From: an uncultured Clostridia bacterium
GTDB lineage: Bacteria; Bacillota; Clostridia; Christensenellales; Aristaeellaceae
Assembly: GCA_946615495.1 (NCBI GenBank)
Contig: CAMOHY010000107.1
Span: forward strand, 1-7,260
Direction: 5' to 3'
Length of the DNA: 7,260 nucleotides
A program made the translations under genes and the position numbers. The notes under the pieces are model-generated. The model was not told the DNA's origin. It saw only the letters and a program-made list of their open reading frames with translations, and did no database searches. Below are positions 1 through 5,391 of the stretch, one piece after another. The stretch's first letter is position 1; each line of letters starts with the position of its first letter.

Positions 1-26
1 CCGCCCTGGCCCTGCTGTGGGGTTAA
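1..26 (+). CDS. Possible 3' end of a plus-strand gene (partial)
   Basis: In the third forward frame the window opens with codons for ALALLWG followed by TAA at 24-26. The hydrophobic residues would suit the end of a membrane protein. The stop lies 14 nt before a strong terminator hairpin that also has a T-run in the plus direction, as expected for the end of a convergent gene. The first frame (PPWPCCGVKK, stop at 31-33) is an alternative. With so few codons neither frame can be proved and no function can be given. Confidence 0.25.
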
Positions 27-40
27 AAAATGAAACAACA

Positions 41-84
41 AAAACGAGGCAGAGAACAGCGAAAGCTCTCTGCCTCGTTTTTTT
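41..84. terminator. Bidirectional Rho-independent terminator
   Basis: A 15-bp perfect stem pairs 41-55 with 67-81. It is capped by a short GC/GC stem with a GAAA tetraloop (59-66) and a 3-nt bulge at 56-58. On the plus strand the stem runs straight into seven T (78-84). On the minus strand it is followed by a T-rich stretch (TTTTTGTTGTTT). It begins 12 nt after the stop codon of tldE, so it ends the minus-strand operon. It can also end a plus-strand gene entering from the left. Confidence 0.88.
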
Positions 85-93
85 AAAGGGGAT

Positions 94-1374
94 TTACAGC
101 ACCGTCATGCCGCGCAGAAGCAGGCACTTGGGGCCGCGATAGGCGCCGTCGGTGACGGTTTCATCGGAAAGGCCCAGGGAAGAAAGCGCCTGGCTGAGCT
201 TGCCGCTCATGGAAATGCCGGTGACGGGCACCGTCTTTTCCCCGTCAAAATAATAGGCCAGGCGGATTTCGCCGCCGATGTAATCATTGTACAAATCCAG
301 CTGCAAGCCGGAAAGGGAGGCGCACTGGAGGTAGGGCGACTTCTTCATATCCCCATCCGTCATGGTGCCGGGGGCCATTTCCATGCAGCGCAGGCTGCCG
401 CTGGGCTGGCCGATGCCCAGGTACTGGCCGAAGCGGCTGGCACCGTAATAGGATTTTACAACGCCGTTTTCAATTACCAGGGTATCGCGAAGGGAGGCGC
501 CGTCATCGTCAAAGCGGGCGGATTGTTCGCTGCCGGGCACCATAGCCTTCATGGTCACGGTCAGCTTATCGCCGGCGCCGTTTGCTTGCAGGTCGTCGCC
601 CAGCTTATGCAGGTTGGCGTGGGAGTATACCGCGGCGTAGTTAAGATCGCTTCCCGCCAGGGCGCGCAGCAATTCGCGGATTTCGTGGGGCTGCAGCACC
701 ACGTTAATTTCCATGGGCGTTTCCGGCTTTACGGCATGAGCCCTGTCCCGCACCTCGGCCATGCGGGAAGCGATTTCGGCGGTGGTCTTTTCCGGGTTGA
801 ATTCCGTAAACCGGTAATCCTCATACAGCTCCACGGATTCCTTTTCGTCCGTAAAGGTGGGAATGGCCTCGATCATCACCCGCCAGGTGCGCTGCTGCTT
901 GTCCACGCCCCGGCTGTTCATCACGCGGGCGGTGTCCCGGTAAAGGAAGATTTCGCAGGCGTTGATGGACCCGCCCTCCACCGTGTCGGCGGCAAACACC
1001 GCGTCGGCAATTTGCGCTGCCAGGGCTTTCGGGTCGCAGTCCTTCATGTTGGTGGGCAGCTCCATTTGCTCTTCTCCGCCTTCAGGCAGATCATAGGGCT
1101 GATTGAACACCAGCTTTGCCCTGCGCACGGCGGAGGCGATTTTTTCTTCCACATCCTTGTCCGTCATGGACGCGGTAACGGAAAAGGAGGAATCGCCCTT
1201 CTTACCGTCGTGGTCCACATACACGGTCACCTGGGTATCCACCGTGTCGGTGGAGCGCACGGTTTCCAGCTTCCGGTGAACGAAAAACAGCTCATAGGAG
1301 GCGGTGGCCTTTTCGCTGATGCGCCAGGCGCTCACCTGTTCATTTTTTTCAAGCAGTGCTTTTACCTTGCTCAT
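94..1374 (-). CDS. tldE: TldE/PmbA family protein, non-catalytic partner of the TldD protease
   Basis: This 426-residue protein has the layout of the TldE/PmbA half of the TldD-TldE heterodimeric protease. An N-terminal PmbA_TldD domain (about residues 20-90) is followed by a middle domain (about 110-215) and a C-terminal beta-rich domain (about 220-426). The family processes or degrades unfolded peptides in the cytoplasm, including antitoxins and microcin-type precursors. The metal site is not intact: at the HExxxH position there is H230-E231 but Leu at 235 and no second His, which fits the partner that does not bind zinc. The segment RFDDDGASLRDT (287-298) matches a paralogous segment in TldD (FFDDDGVLAHDT), showing common origin. 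The start codon overlaps the tldD stop as ATGA (1371-1374), with only a weak GAGGG-type ribosome site inside tldD. Translational coupling and roughly equal production of both subunits are therefore likely. Length is close to the usual 430-450. Confidence 0.94.
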   Translation of the reverse strand: MSKVKALLEKNEQVSAWRISEKATASYELFFVHRKLETVRSTDTVDTQVTVYVDHDGKKGDSSFSVTASMTDKDVEEKIASAVRRAKLVFNQPYDLPEGGEEQMELPTNMKDCDPKALAAQIADAVFAADTVEGGSINACEIFLYRDTARVMNSRGVDKQQRTWRVMIEAIPTFTDEKESVELYEDYRFTEFNPEKTTAEIASRMAEVRDRAHAVKPETPMEINVVLQPHEIRELLRALAGSDLNYAAVYSHANLHKLGDDLQANGAGDKLTVTMKAMVPGSEQSARFDDDGASLRDTLVIENGVVKSYYGASRFGQYLGIGQPSGSLRCMEMAPGTMTDGDMKKSPYLQCASLSGLQLDLYNDYIGGEIRLAYYFDGEKTVPVTGISMSGKLSQALSSLGLSDETVTDGAYRGPKCLLLRGMTVL

Positions 1375-2768
1375 CCCAGCTTCACCCTCACTTTCAGGTT
1401 GGGGCCGCCATCAGAAACGCGCACCCATTCTTTATAGCCCTTGCCGCACATACCGGAGCCGATGACCTGGAAGCGGTCGCTGACCATGGAAATGGATTTG
1501 AGCAATTCCGGCACGGAGCCGCTCATGACCACGGGGGACACGTAGTGGTCCGTCAGCTTGCCATCCACGATCTCGATGCCGTATTCGGCGGTGCACTGAA
1601 TTTGCCAGTTTTTGGGGTCCTCCATGCCGTTGTTGGTTTCAAAGAGCATGTAGCCGTGCTGGACGGATTGAATCATATCCTCCAGCTTATCCTTGCCCGG
1701 CTCAAAGAAGGTGTTGGTCATGCGGGAATAGGCCTTGCGCTTATAGGAATCCCGGCGGCCATTGCCGGTGGGCAGGGTGGAAAGCTGGGTGGCGGAGGCC
1801 AGGTCGGACAGGCCGGCAACCAGGATGCCGTCCTTGATGATCTGGGTATCGTGGGCCAGCACGCCATCGTCGTCAAAGAAATAGGAAGCCACGGAATGGG
1901 CGGCGGCGGCGCCGTCGTGCATGTTGGCGATGGGGGAGGCCACGTATTGGCCCATGCAGTGTTTCGCCATGGCCCGGTCCTTTACAAACTGGTCCATTTC
2001 CACGCCGTGGCCGAAGGCTTCGTGGGCGATGAGGCCGGTAATGGAGGAATCGGTGATAACGTCATACACGCCGGGCTCAATGGGCGTGGCGTGAGTGAGA
2101 TGACGGGCCAGGTCTATCACCTGATTGGTGTGAGCTTTCAAATTGGCCACGATTTCGCTCAGCTTATCCGAGCCTTCCACGTGGCGGGCGTGGGCCATTT
2201 TTTCCCCGCCCATGACCACGATCAAGTAACCGTTGGCCCAGCCGTAATGCTGGGACAATTCCCGGTTCTTGGTAATGAACAGCTTGGACACCGTAAAGGG
2301 CTGCACCATGGCGATGGCGTTGAGCACCTGAGCGTCCTTTTGCAAAAGCTCCTGGCTCAAAGCCTTGCAGGTGTCCAGCAGGTATTCCTCGGTGTAATCG
2401 TCAAAATCCGATTCCCGGACAAAATCCTGCTTCATGGGCTCGTCCTGGGGCAGGGCGGTTTCGATCATGCGGCTTTGCAGGGCGGGGTCGATTTGCACGG
2501 CCTGAACGATTTTTTGCGCCAAAGCGCCGGCGTCGCCGGAAATATCGTCCAGGGAGTATTCAAAGAACGAGCGGCCATTGTGCATTTTTACCACGAAGCC
2601 GCATTCGCCCCGGCCATCCTGCACCATGGAGCTTTTCCGGTCCGCCCGGATTTGGGACGAGCGCACGTCCGTGCCCAGGATGCTGACATAGGGAAAGAAG
2701 CGGTCCAGCGCATGGACCAGGTCCCGGCAGGCCTGCCGTTTTCCGTCAAGGAAGGTAGAAAAAGGCAT
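1371..2768 (-). CDS. tldD: TldD family zinc metalloprotease, catalytic subunit
   Basis: This 465-residue protein is the catalytic half of the TldD-TldE protease. The signature HEAFGH lies at residues 249-254 (bases 2007-2024), giving the HExxxH zinc site with Glu250 as catalytic base. A conserved cysteine in GMCGKG (Cys441, codon 1446-1448) sits near the C-terminus. In characterised TldD proteins a C-terminal Cys is the third zinc ligand. The end of the protein (VSDGGPNLKVRVKLG) is also family-typical. In known systems TldD-TldE forms a closed chamber that admits unfolded peptides, so the substrates may be degraded peptides or precursors of modified peptides. No RiPP precursor or modification gene is visible here. 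The start is fixed by a strong Shine-Dalgarno AAAGGAGG at 2776-2783, 7 nt before ATG. The gene lies 69 nt downstream of a CobW-like GTPase on the same strand with a hairpin between them, and overlaps tldE by 4 nt. Confidence 0.96.
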   Translation of the reverse strand: MPFSTFLDGKRQACRDLVHALDRFFPYVSILGTDVRSSQIRADRKSSMVQDGRGECGFVVKMHNGRSFFEYSLDDISGDAGALAQKIVQAVQIDPALQSRMIETALPQDEPMKQDFVRESDFDDYTEEYLLDTCKALSQELLQKDAQVLNAIAMVQPFTVSKLFITKNRELSQHYGWANGYLIVVMGGEKMAHARHVEGSDKLSEIVANLKAHTNQVIDLARHLTHATPIEPGVYDVITDSSITGLIAHEAFGHGVEMDQFVKDRAMAKHCMGQYVASPIANMHDGAAAAHSVASYFFDDDGVLAHDTQIIKDGILVAGLSDLASATQLSTLPTGNGRRDSYKRKAYSRMTNTFFEPGKDKLEDMIQSVQHGYMLFETNNGMEDPKNWQIQCTAEYGIEIVDGKLTDHYVSPVVMSGSVPELLKSISMVSDRFQVIGSGMCGKGYKEWVRVSDGGPNLKVRVKLG

Positions 2769-2775
2769 ACATCAT

Positions 2776-2783
2776 CCTCCTTT
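2776..2783 (-). promoter_or_regulatory. Ribosome binding site of tldD
   Basis: The minus strand reads AAAGGAGG with a 7-nt spacer to the tldD ATG. It is the strongest Shine-Dalgarno in the operon and gives tldD its own efficient initiation although it lies fourth in the block. Confidence 0.85.
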
Positions 2784-2794
2784 AAATGATAAAA

Positions 2795-2826
2795 CCCTTT
2801 GCCGGTTTTTTTCAGGCGGCAAAGGG
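2795..2826 (-). terminator. Intercistronic hairpin, possible weak terminator or attenuator before tldD
   Basis: A 9-bp perfect stem pairs CCCTTTGCC (2795-2803) with GGCAAAGGG (2818-2826), with a 14-nt loop. On the minus strand it is followed by TTTTATCATTT, a broken T-tract, 11 nt before the tldD Shine-Dalgarno. On the plus strand only A residues follow, so it cannot end plus-strand transcription. It begins 11 nt after the stop codon of the upstream GTPase gene. It could partly end transcription, lowering tldD-tldE expression relative to the GTPases, or protect the upstream 3' end after processing. No separate tldD promoter was recognised. Confidence 0.5.
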
Positions 2827-2837
2827 AAAAGAAACGG

Positions 2838-3788
2838 TCAGGAAAAGGTAATGTACTTTTCCTTGGGCCGGGCGGCGGGCTCCGCCGCAAGCTCGGTAAA
2901 GGTAACGATGGCCCGGCCGTCGCCGCCGGTACGCTTTTCGCACTTGGCGGTGAGGCGGAAGAAATGGCGGTTGGTGGGCTTCAGGGTGCCCTGCGTTACC
3001 CAGCCCATTTGCTGGATGTCGTTGGCGCAGCAGGTCATGGCCAGGCGGCCAAAGTAATAATAGCCCTGGGGCATGCCGTTTTCCTGGAAGGGCTGGCCCA
3101 CGAAGCGCACCGTTTTTCCGTCGTAGCGTTCAGGATGGTCCAGGGAATCGATGTAGAAAATGCCCAATTGATCGTCGCTGATATCAATGATATCGGCCTT
3201 CATATCGTAGGGCAGGTCCTCATCCGCCACGCCGTCCTCGGAGGTGCCGTCGTTGTTTTCAAACAGGATGGTGGCGCCCTGGTTCAGCGCCCGGATGGAG
3301 CGCCGCCACTGGGACTTGGGCATTTCCTCCGTGCAGCGGTTGAACAGCACCAAGTCGGCCTCCTTCATGGGGTCGGTCAAAATGGTGCGCACGTTGTTCA
3401 TGTAGTTGTCGAAGGTGGTGGCGTCCACCGTGGTGATTACCTGCACCACCCGCCACAGGGCGGGCATTTCCGTCTGGCCCAGGTAATCAATGGTCCACAT
3501 ATTATTGTATTCAATGATGACCCGTTCCGGCTGCACCTGGGCATCCAGGCGGCGCAGGCTTTCCTCCGTCCACTGGTCCTTGTCGTCCATGGACACCAGG
3601 GTGCAATTATTTTCTTTCAGCAGGGCGTCGTCATATTCCTCAATGCCCTCTTCGCAGCTGATGATAAGCGTTTTTTCCCCGCGGGAAAAGCCCTTATCCT
3701 CCAGCATGGAGTGGATGAGGGAGGTTTTGCCGCTTTCAATAAAGCCGGTAACGATGTAGACCCCTACGATTTTCTGCGTTGTTTTCAT
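2838..3788 (-). CDS. CobW-like (COG0523) GTPase domain fused to a DUF1980/YcgQ-like C-terminal domain
   Basis: This 316-residue protein begins with a G3E-type P-loop NTPase domain. Walker A is GFIESGKT (residues 15-22), and a Walker B/G3-like strand is VIIEYNN (90-96). The guanine-specificity position reads NRCT (150-153) instead of NKxD. The usual CobW metal motif CxCC is absent; the equivalent place holds SCEEGIEEYD (44-53), a single Cys among acidic residues. The C-terminal part (about 205-316) differs from CobW_C. It has DGKTVRFVGQPF (223-234) and FGRLAMTCCANDIQQMGW (246-263). This resembles the DUF1980/TIGR03943 (YcgQ) family, which is known beside YcgR-type permeases and in zinc-responsive loci. 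The Cys253-Cys254 pair is a candidate metal site. The ATG is preceded by TAAGGAT overlapping the stop of the upstream GTPase gene, 9 nt away, so the two are co-translated. The likely role is GTP-dependent metal handling; metal and client are unknown. Confidence 0.88.
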   Translation of the reverse strand: MKTTQKIVGVYIVTGFIESGKTSLIHSMLEDKGFSRGEKTLIISCEEGIEEYDDALLKENNCTLVSMDDKDQWTEESLRRLDAQVQPERVIIEYNNMWTIDYLGQTEMPALWRVVQVITTVDATTFDNYMNNVRTILTDPMKEADLVLFNRCTEEMPKSQWRRSIRALNQGATILFENNDGTSEDGVADEDLPYDMKADIIDISDDQLGIFYIDSLDHPERYDGKTVRFVGQPFQENGMPQGYYYFGRLAMTCCANDIQQMGWVTQGTLKPTNRHFFRLTAKCEKRTGGDGRAIVTFTELAAEPAARPKEKYITFS

Positions 3789-3797
3789 AGCCCATCC

Positions 3798-4892
3798 TTA
3801 CAGATTGAACAGCGCCTTGAGCGCCTTTTCATTGATGTTGGTGCCGATAACCACCAGCCGGCCCGCGTAGTCCGGCGAGCAATCGCGGATTTGCAGTTCG
3901 CCGGGCACGTAGTCGAACTGGAACCAGGCGCCTTCCGGCGTTTGCAGGATGCCCTTGGACCGGAGAATGAGGCCGTACTCCTCTTCGTCGGACAGGGCGG
4001 CGGTCATGCTGCGGACTTCGTCCTGGGTGAAGCGGCGGGCCGTTTCCACGCCGATGTTTTCAAACACCTCGTCCGCGTCGTGCTCGCCGGGATGATGGTG
4101 GTGGTGATGATGGTGATGGTCATGGTCATGGTCATGGTCGTGATGATGCTCGTGCTCCTCATCATGGTCGTGATGGTGTTCATGCTCGTGCTCATCTTCA
4201 TCGTGTTCATCGTGGCCGTGATGGTGATGATGCTCATGCTCGTCCTCGTCGTCATCATCGTCATCGTCCAGCTCCACATGGATTTCGATGGGCTTGCCGC
4301 TCTCGATTACTTCCAGCATCGTGTCGGCGTCCAGGTCATCCCAGGGCGTGGTGATGATGCGGGCATCGGGATGCTGCTCCAGAATGAGGGCGCGGCTTTT
4401 TTCCACCCGGTCCGCGCTGAGCAGCTGGGTGCGGCTGAAAATAATGGTGGCGGCGCTCTTTACCTGGTCGATAAAGAATTCGCCGAAATTCTTCATATAC
4501 ATGCGGCACTTGCTGGCGTCCACCACGGTGGCGCAGCCCGCAATCACCAGATCGTCGTGACGGGTTTTGGCTTTTTCCACGGCGGCAATGATTTCGCTCA
4601 GCTTGCCAACGCCGGTGGGCTCCACCAGAATACGGTCCGGATGATAGGTGTCGATCAGCTCGTCAATGGATTTTTGGAAGTCGCCCGCCAGGGTGCAGCA
4701 GATGCAGCCGGAGTTCAGCTCCGTAACCGTAATGCCGGAATCCTTCATAAAGCCGCCGTCGATGCCGATCTCGCCGTATTCGTTTTCCAGCAGGATCACC
4801 TTTTCTTTGGCGATGGAGCCGCCCAGCAGCTTTTTAATCAGCGTGGTTTTGCCCGCGCCCAGGAAACCGGAAATAATGTTTACCTTTACCAT
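3798..4892 (-). CDS. CobW/COG0523 family metallochaperone GTPase with His/Asp-rich loop
   Basis: From the preferred start this is a 364-residue cytoplasmic G3E GTPase. Walker A is SGFLGAGKTT (residues 8-17), the family metal motif GCICCT spans 62-67 (Cys63, Cys65, Cys66), and the G3 region is VEPTG (90-94). The guanine-specificity motif is unusual: SRTQ (153-156) instead of NKxD. A linker of about 65 residues (209-273) is made almost only of Asp, Glu and His, with 31 His between 219 and 271. It connects the GTPase core to a CobW_C domain (about 275-364). Family members bind zinc, cobalt or other metals at CxCC and pass them to client proteins. The His-rich linker suggests metal storage or sensing, as in HypB and UreE-like proteins. 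I chose ATG at 4890-4892 because AGGAG (4904-4908) lies 11 nt upstream. The longer GTG start at 4904 would overlap that site. It is first in the GTPase-tldDE run, 9 nt from the next gene. Confidence 0.94.
   Translation of the reverse strand: MVKVNIISGFLGAGKTTLIKKLLGGSIAKEKVILLENEYGEIGIDGGFMKDSGITVTELNSGCICCTLAGDFQKSIDELIDTYHPDRILVEPTGVGKLSEIIAAVEKAKTRHDDLVIAGCATVVDASKCRMYMKNFGEFFIDQVKSAATIIFSRTQLLSADRVEKSRALILEQHPDARIITTPWDDLDADTMLEVIESGKPIEIHVELDDDDDDDEDEHEHHHHHGHDEHDEDEHEHEHHHDHDEEHEHHHDHDHDHDHHHHHHHHHPGEHDADEVFENIGVETARRFTQDEVRSMTAALSDEEEYGLILRSKGILQTPEGAWFQFDYVPGELQIRDCSPDYAGRLVVIGTNINEKALKALFNL
4080..4268 (-). repeat. Low-complexity His/Asp/Glu codon tract
   Basis: This stretch inside the first CobW gene encodes the acidic and His-rich linker. 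On the plus strand it is built from short tandem units of the CATGGT and GATGGTGAT type, clearest at about 4110-4140. CAT/CAC and GAT/GAC codons are mixed, so the amino acid pattern is kept while DNA units drift. Such tracts can gain or lose 3- or 6-base units by slippage without breaking the frame, so length variation between strains is expected. Confidence 0.8.
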
Positions 4893-4903
4893 GATTCCAT
4901 TCA

Positions 4904-4910
4904 CTCCTTT
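4904..4910 (-). promoter_or_regulatory. Ribosome binding site that decides the start of the first CobW gene
   Basis: The minus strand reads AAAGGAG, 11 nt before ATG at 4892. The alternative GTG at 4902-4904 overlaps this site and so cannot use it. One nucleotide separates it from the upstream stem-loop. Confidence 0.75.
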
Positions 4911-4911
4911 A

Positions 4912-4945
4912 GCGGCAGGACCGTCATTTGACTATCCTCTGCCGC
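4912..4945 (-). promoter_or_regulatory. Stem-loop at the 5' end of the CobW leader
   Basis: GCGGCAG (4912-4918) and CTGCCGC (4939-4945) form a perfect 7-bp stem. It extends by two further pairs after a 2-nt bulge, and the loop contains a small GTC/GAC pairing. With the -10 at 4953-4958, the transcript would begin at about 4946, so this hairpin would be the very 5' end of the mRNA and would abut the Shine-Dalgarno. It lacks a T-tract and is not a terminator. It may stabilise the mRNA or control translation. Confidence 0.5.
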
Positions 4946-4947
4946 AC

Positions 4948-4971
4948 ATTATATTATAACAGGCTTGTCAA
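4948..4971 (-). promoter_or_regulatory. Extended -10 promoter for the CobW-CobW-tldDE genes
   Basis: The minus strand carries a perfect extended -10, TGTTATAAT (TGT at 4959-4961, TATAAT at 4953-4958). It runs into a second overlapping TATAAT (4948-4953). A perfect TTGACA lies at 4966-4971, but 7 and 12 bp from the two hexamers, not the usual 16-18. If the promoter is active it probably relies on the extended -10. The core TTATAATATAA is itself an 11-bp palindrome and could be an operator. The promoter lies inside the last codons of the mgtC remnant. Confidence 0.6.
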
Positions 4972-5209
4972 GGGTTTTTATTTCTTTTTTTCCATCGTTC
5001 AGGTCGTGAAGCGCGGTATACTGATATAGCGACAGCATCACGCTCATGGCCGCGCCGATGCTGATGAGCATATAGGTTCTCAGTCCGGCGGGGCGCTCCC
5101 GCCGGGAGCGGCCCCAGCCGATGACGCCTCCCGCCAGCATGGCCAGAATCAGCCGGCAGGCGACGTTGAAAAAAGTCAGGTTTCTCCAAGAGGCAACCAA
5201 TTCCTCCAT
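4949..5209 (-). pseudogene. Truncated MgtC/SapB family membrane protein
   Basis: The 86 residues match the N-terminal part of MgtC/SapB proteins. A first membrane helix (about 16-29) is followed by the family signature GGVIGWGRSRRERPAGLRTY (residues 27-46) and a second helix (about 47-62). Full-length members have about 140-230 residues with more helices, and often a cytoplasmic C-terminal domain. Here the match stops after YQYTALHD and the tail turns polar before TAA at 4949-4951. I found no continuation (the expected GIGFLGAG-type segment) in any minus frame downstream, so this looks like a deletion rather than a simple frameshift. The start is ATG at 5207-5209, with GGAGG at 5215-5219 placed 5 nt upstream. 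A longer TTG start at 5221 would overlap that site. The intact promoter and ribosome site mean it may still be made as a two-helix protein. MgtC proteins are linked to magnesium limitation and ATPase control, but that role cannot be assumed for this fragment. Confidence 0.75.
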
Positions 5210-5224
5210 ACCATCCTCCAAATA

Positions 5225-5242
5225 GGCGGCTTTCAGTCCGCC
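5225..5242 (-). promoter_or_regulatory. Short stem-loop in the mgtC-remnant leader
   Basis: GGCGG (5225-5229) and CCGCC (5238-5242) form a 5-bp GC stem with an 8-nt loop. It sits 5 nt upstream of the GGAGG ribosome site and close to the predicted transcript start (about 5245). The layout is like the stem-loop in the CobW leader. It is too short to be an M-box magnesium riboswitch. Confidence 0.45.
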
Positions 5243-5251
5243 AACCTAAAT

Positions 5252-5280
5252 AATATAGCAGATTTATGTCGAAATATCAA
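5252..5280 (-). promoter_or_regulatory. Sigma-A type promoter of the minus-strand block
   Basis: The minus strand has -35 TTGATA (5275-5280), a 17-bp spacer and -10 TATATT (5252-5257) preceded by TGC, an extended -10. The predicted start is about 5245, leaving a leader of about 36 nt before the ATG of the mgtC remnant. No terminator is visible between it and the CobW genes, so it could transcribe the whole block. Confidence 0.7.
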
Positions 5281-5338
5281 TGTTTTTTATGAATCGATAC
5301 AAATTCTTCATGAACTTTTCACACATAATAAATTCTCA

Positions 5339-5367
5339 TTGATTTTGCGGTTTATCTGCGATATACT
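5339..5367 (+). promoter_or_regulatory. Sigma-A type promoter of the DUF3783 gene
   Basis: The plus strand has -35 TTGATT (5339-5344), a 17-bp spacer and -10 TATACT (5362-5367). The transcript would start at about 5374, just before the AAAGGGG ribosome site (5377-5383), giving a very short leader. It is divergent from the minus-strand promoter at 5252-5280. The 58 bp between the two -35 boxes are AT-rich and hold an 8-bp palindrome TTCATGAA (5307-5314). Confidence 0.68.
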
Positions 5368-5391
5368 GAACGAAAGAAAGGGGATAGAACG

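Noticed and set aside
523..1437. A 304-codon open frame on the plus strand
   Set aside because: It is the antisense shadow of tldE, with no motif and no convincing ribosome site.
94..2768. RiPP maturation cluster built around TldD/TldE
   Set aside because: No precursor peptide, modification enzyme or peptide exporter gene is seen in the window, so only the general protease role is supported.
1356..2789. A 477-codon open frame on the plus strand
   Set aside because: It is the antisense shadow of tldD. Its His/Gly/Val-rich composition is typical of reverse reading of GC-rich codons, and no family is recognisable.
4080..4268. CRISPR-like or satellite repeat array
   Set aside because: The repeat units are 3-6 bases without spacers and are explained by His/Asp codons in frame.
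4893..4904. GTG start giving four extra N-terminal residues on the first CobW protein
   Set aside because: It overlaps the only Shine-Dalgarno. Starting at ATG 4890-4892 gives the family-typical short lead before the P-loop strand.
2799..4931. A 710-codon open frame on the plus strand
   Set aside because: It lies antisense to both GTPase genes, runs through their junction, and turns the His/Asp codon tract into a Val/Met run. It has no domain signatures, while the minus-strand genes have clear motifs and ribosome sites.
5210..5221. TTG start giving four extra residues on the MgtC remnant
   Set aside because: The TTG overlaps the GGAGG ribosome site that serves ATG 5207-5209.
5210..5251. Magnesium riboswitch (M-box) ahead of the mgtC remnant
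   Set aside because: The predicted leader is only about 36 nt with one 5-bp stem, far shorter than an M-box.
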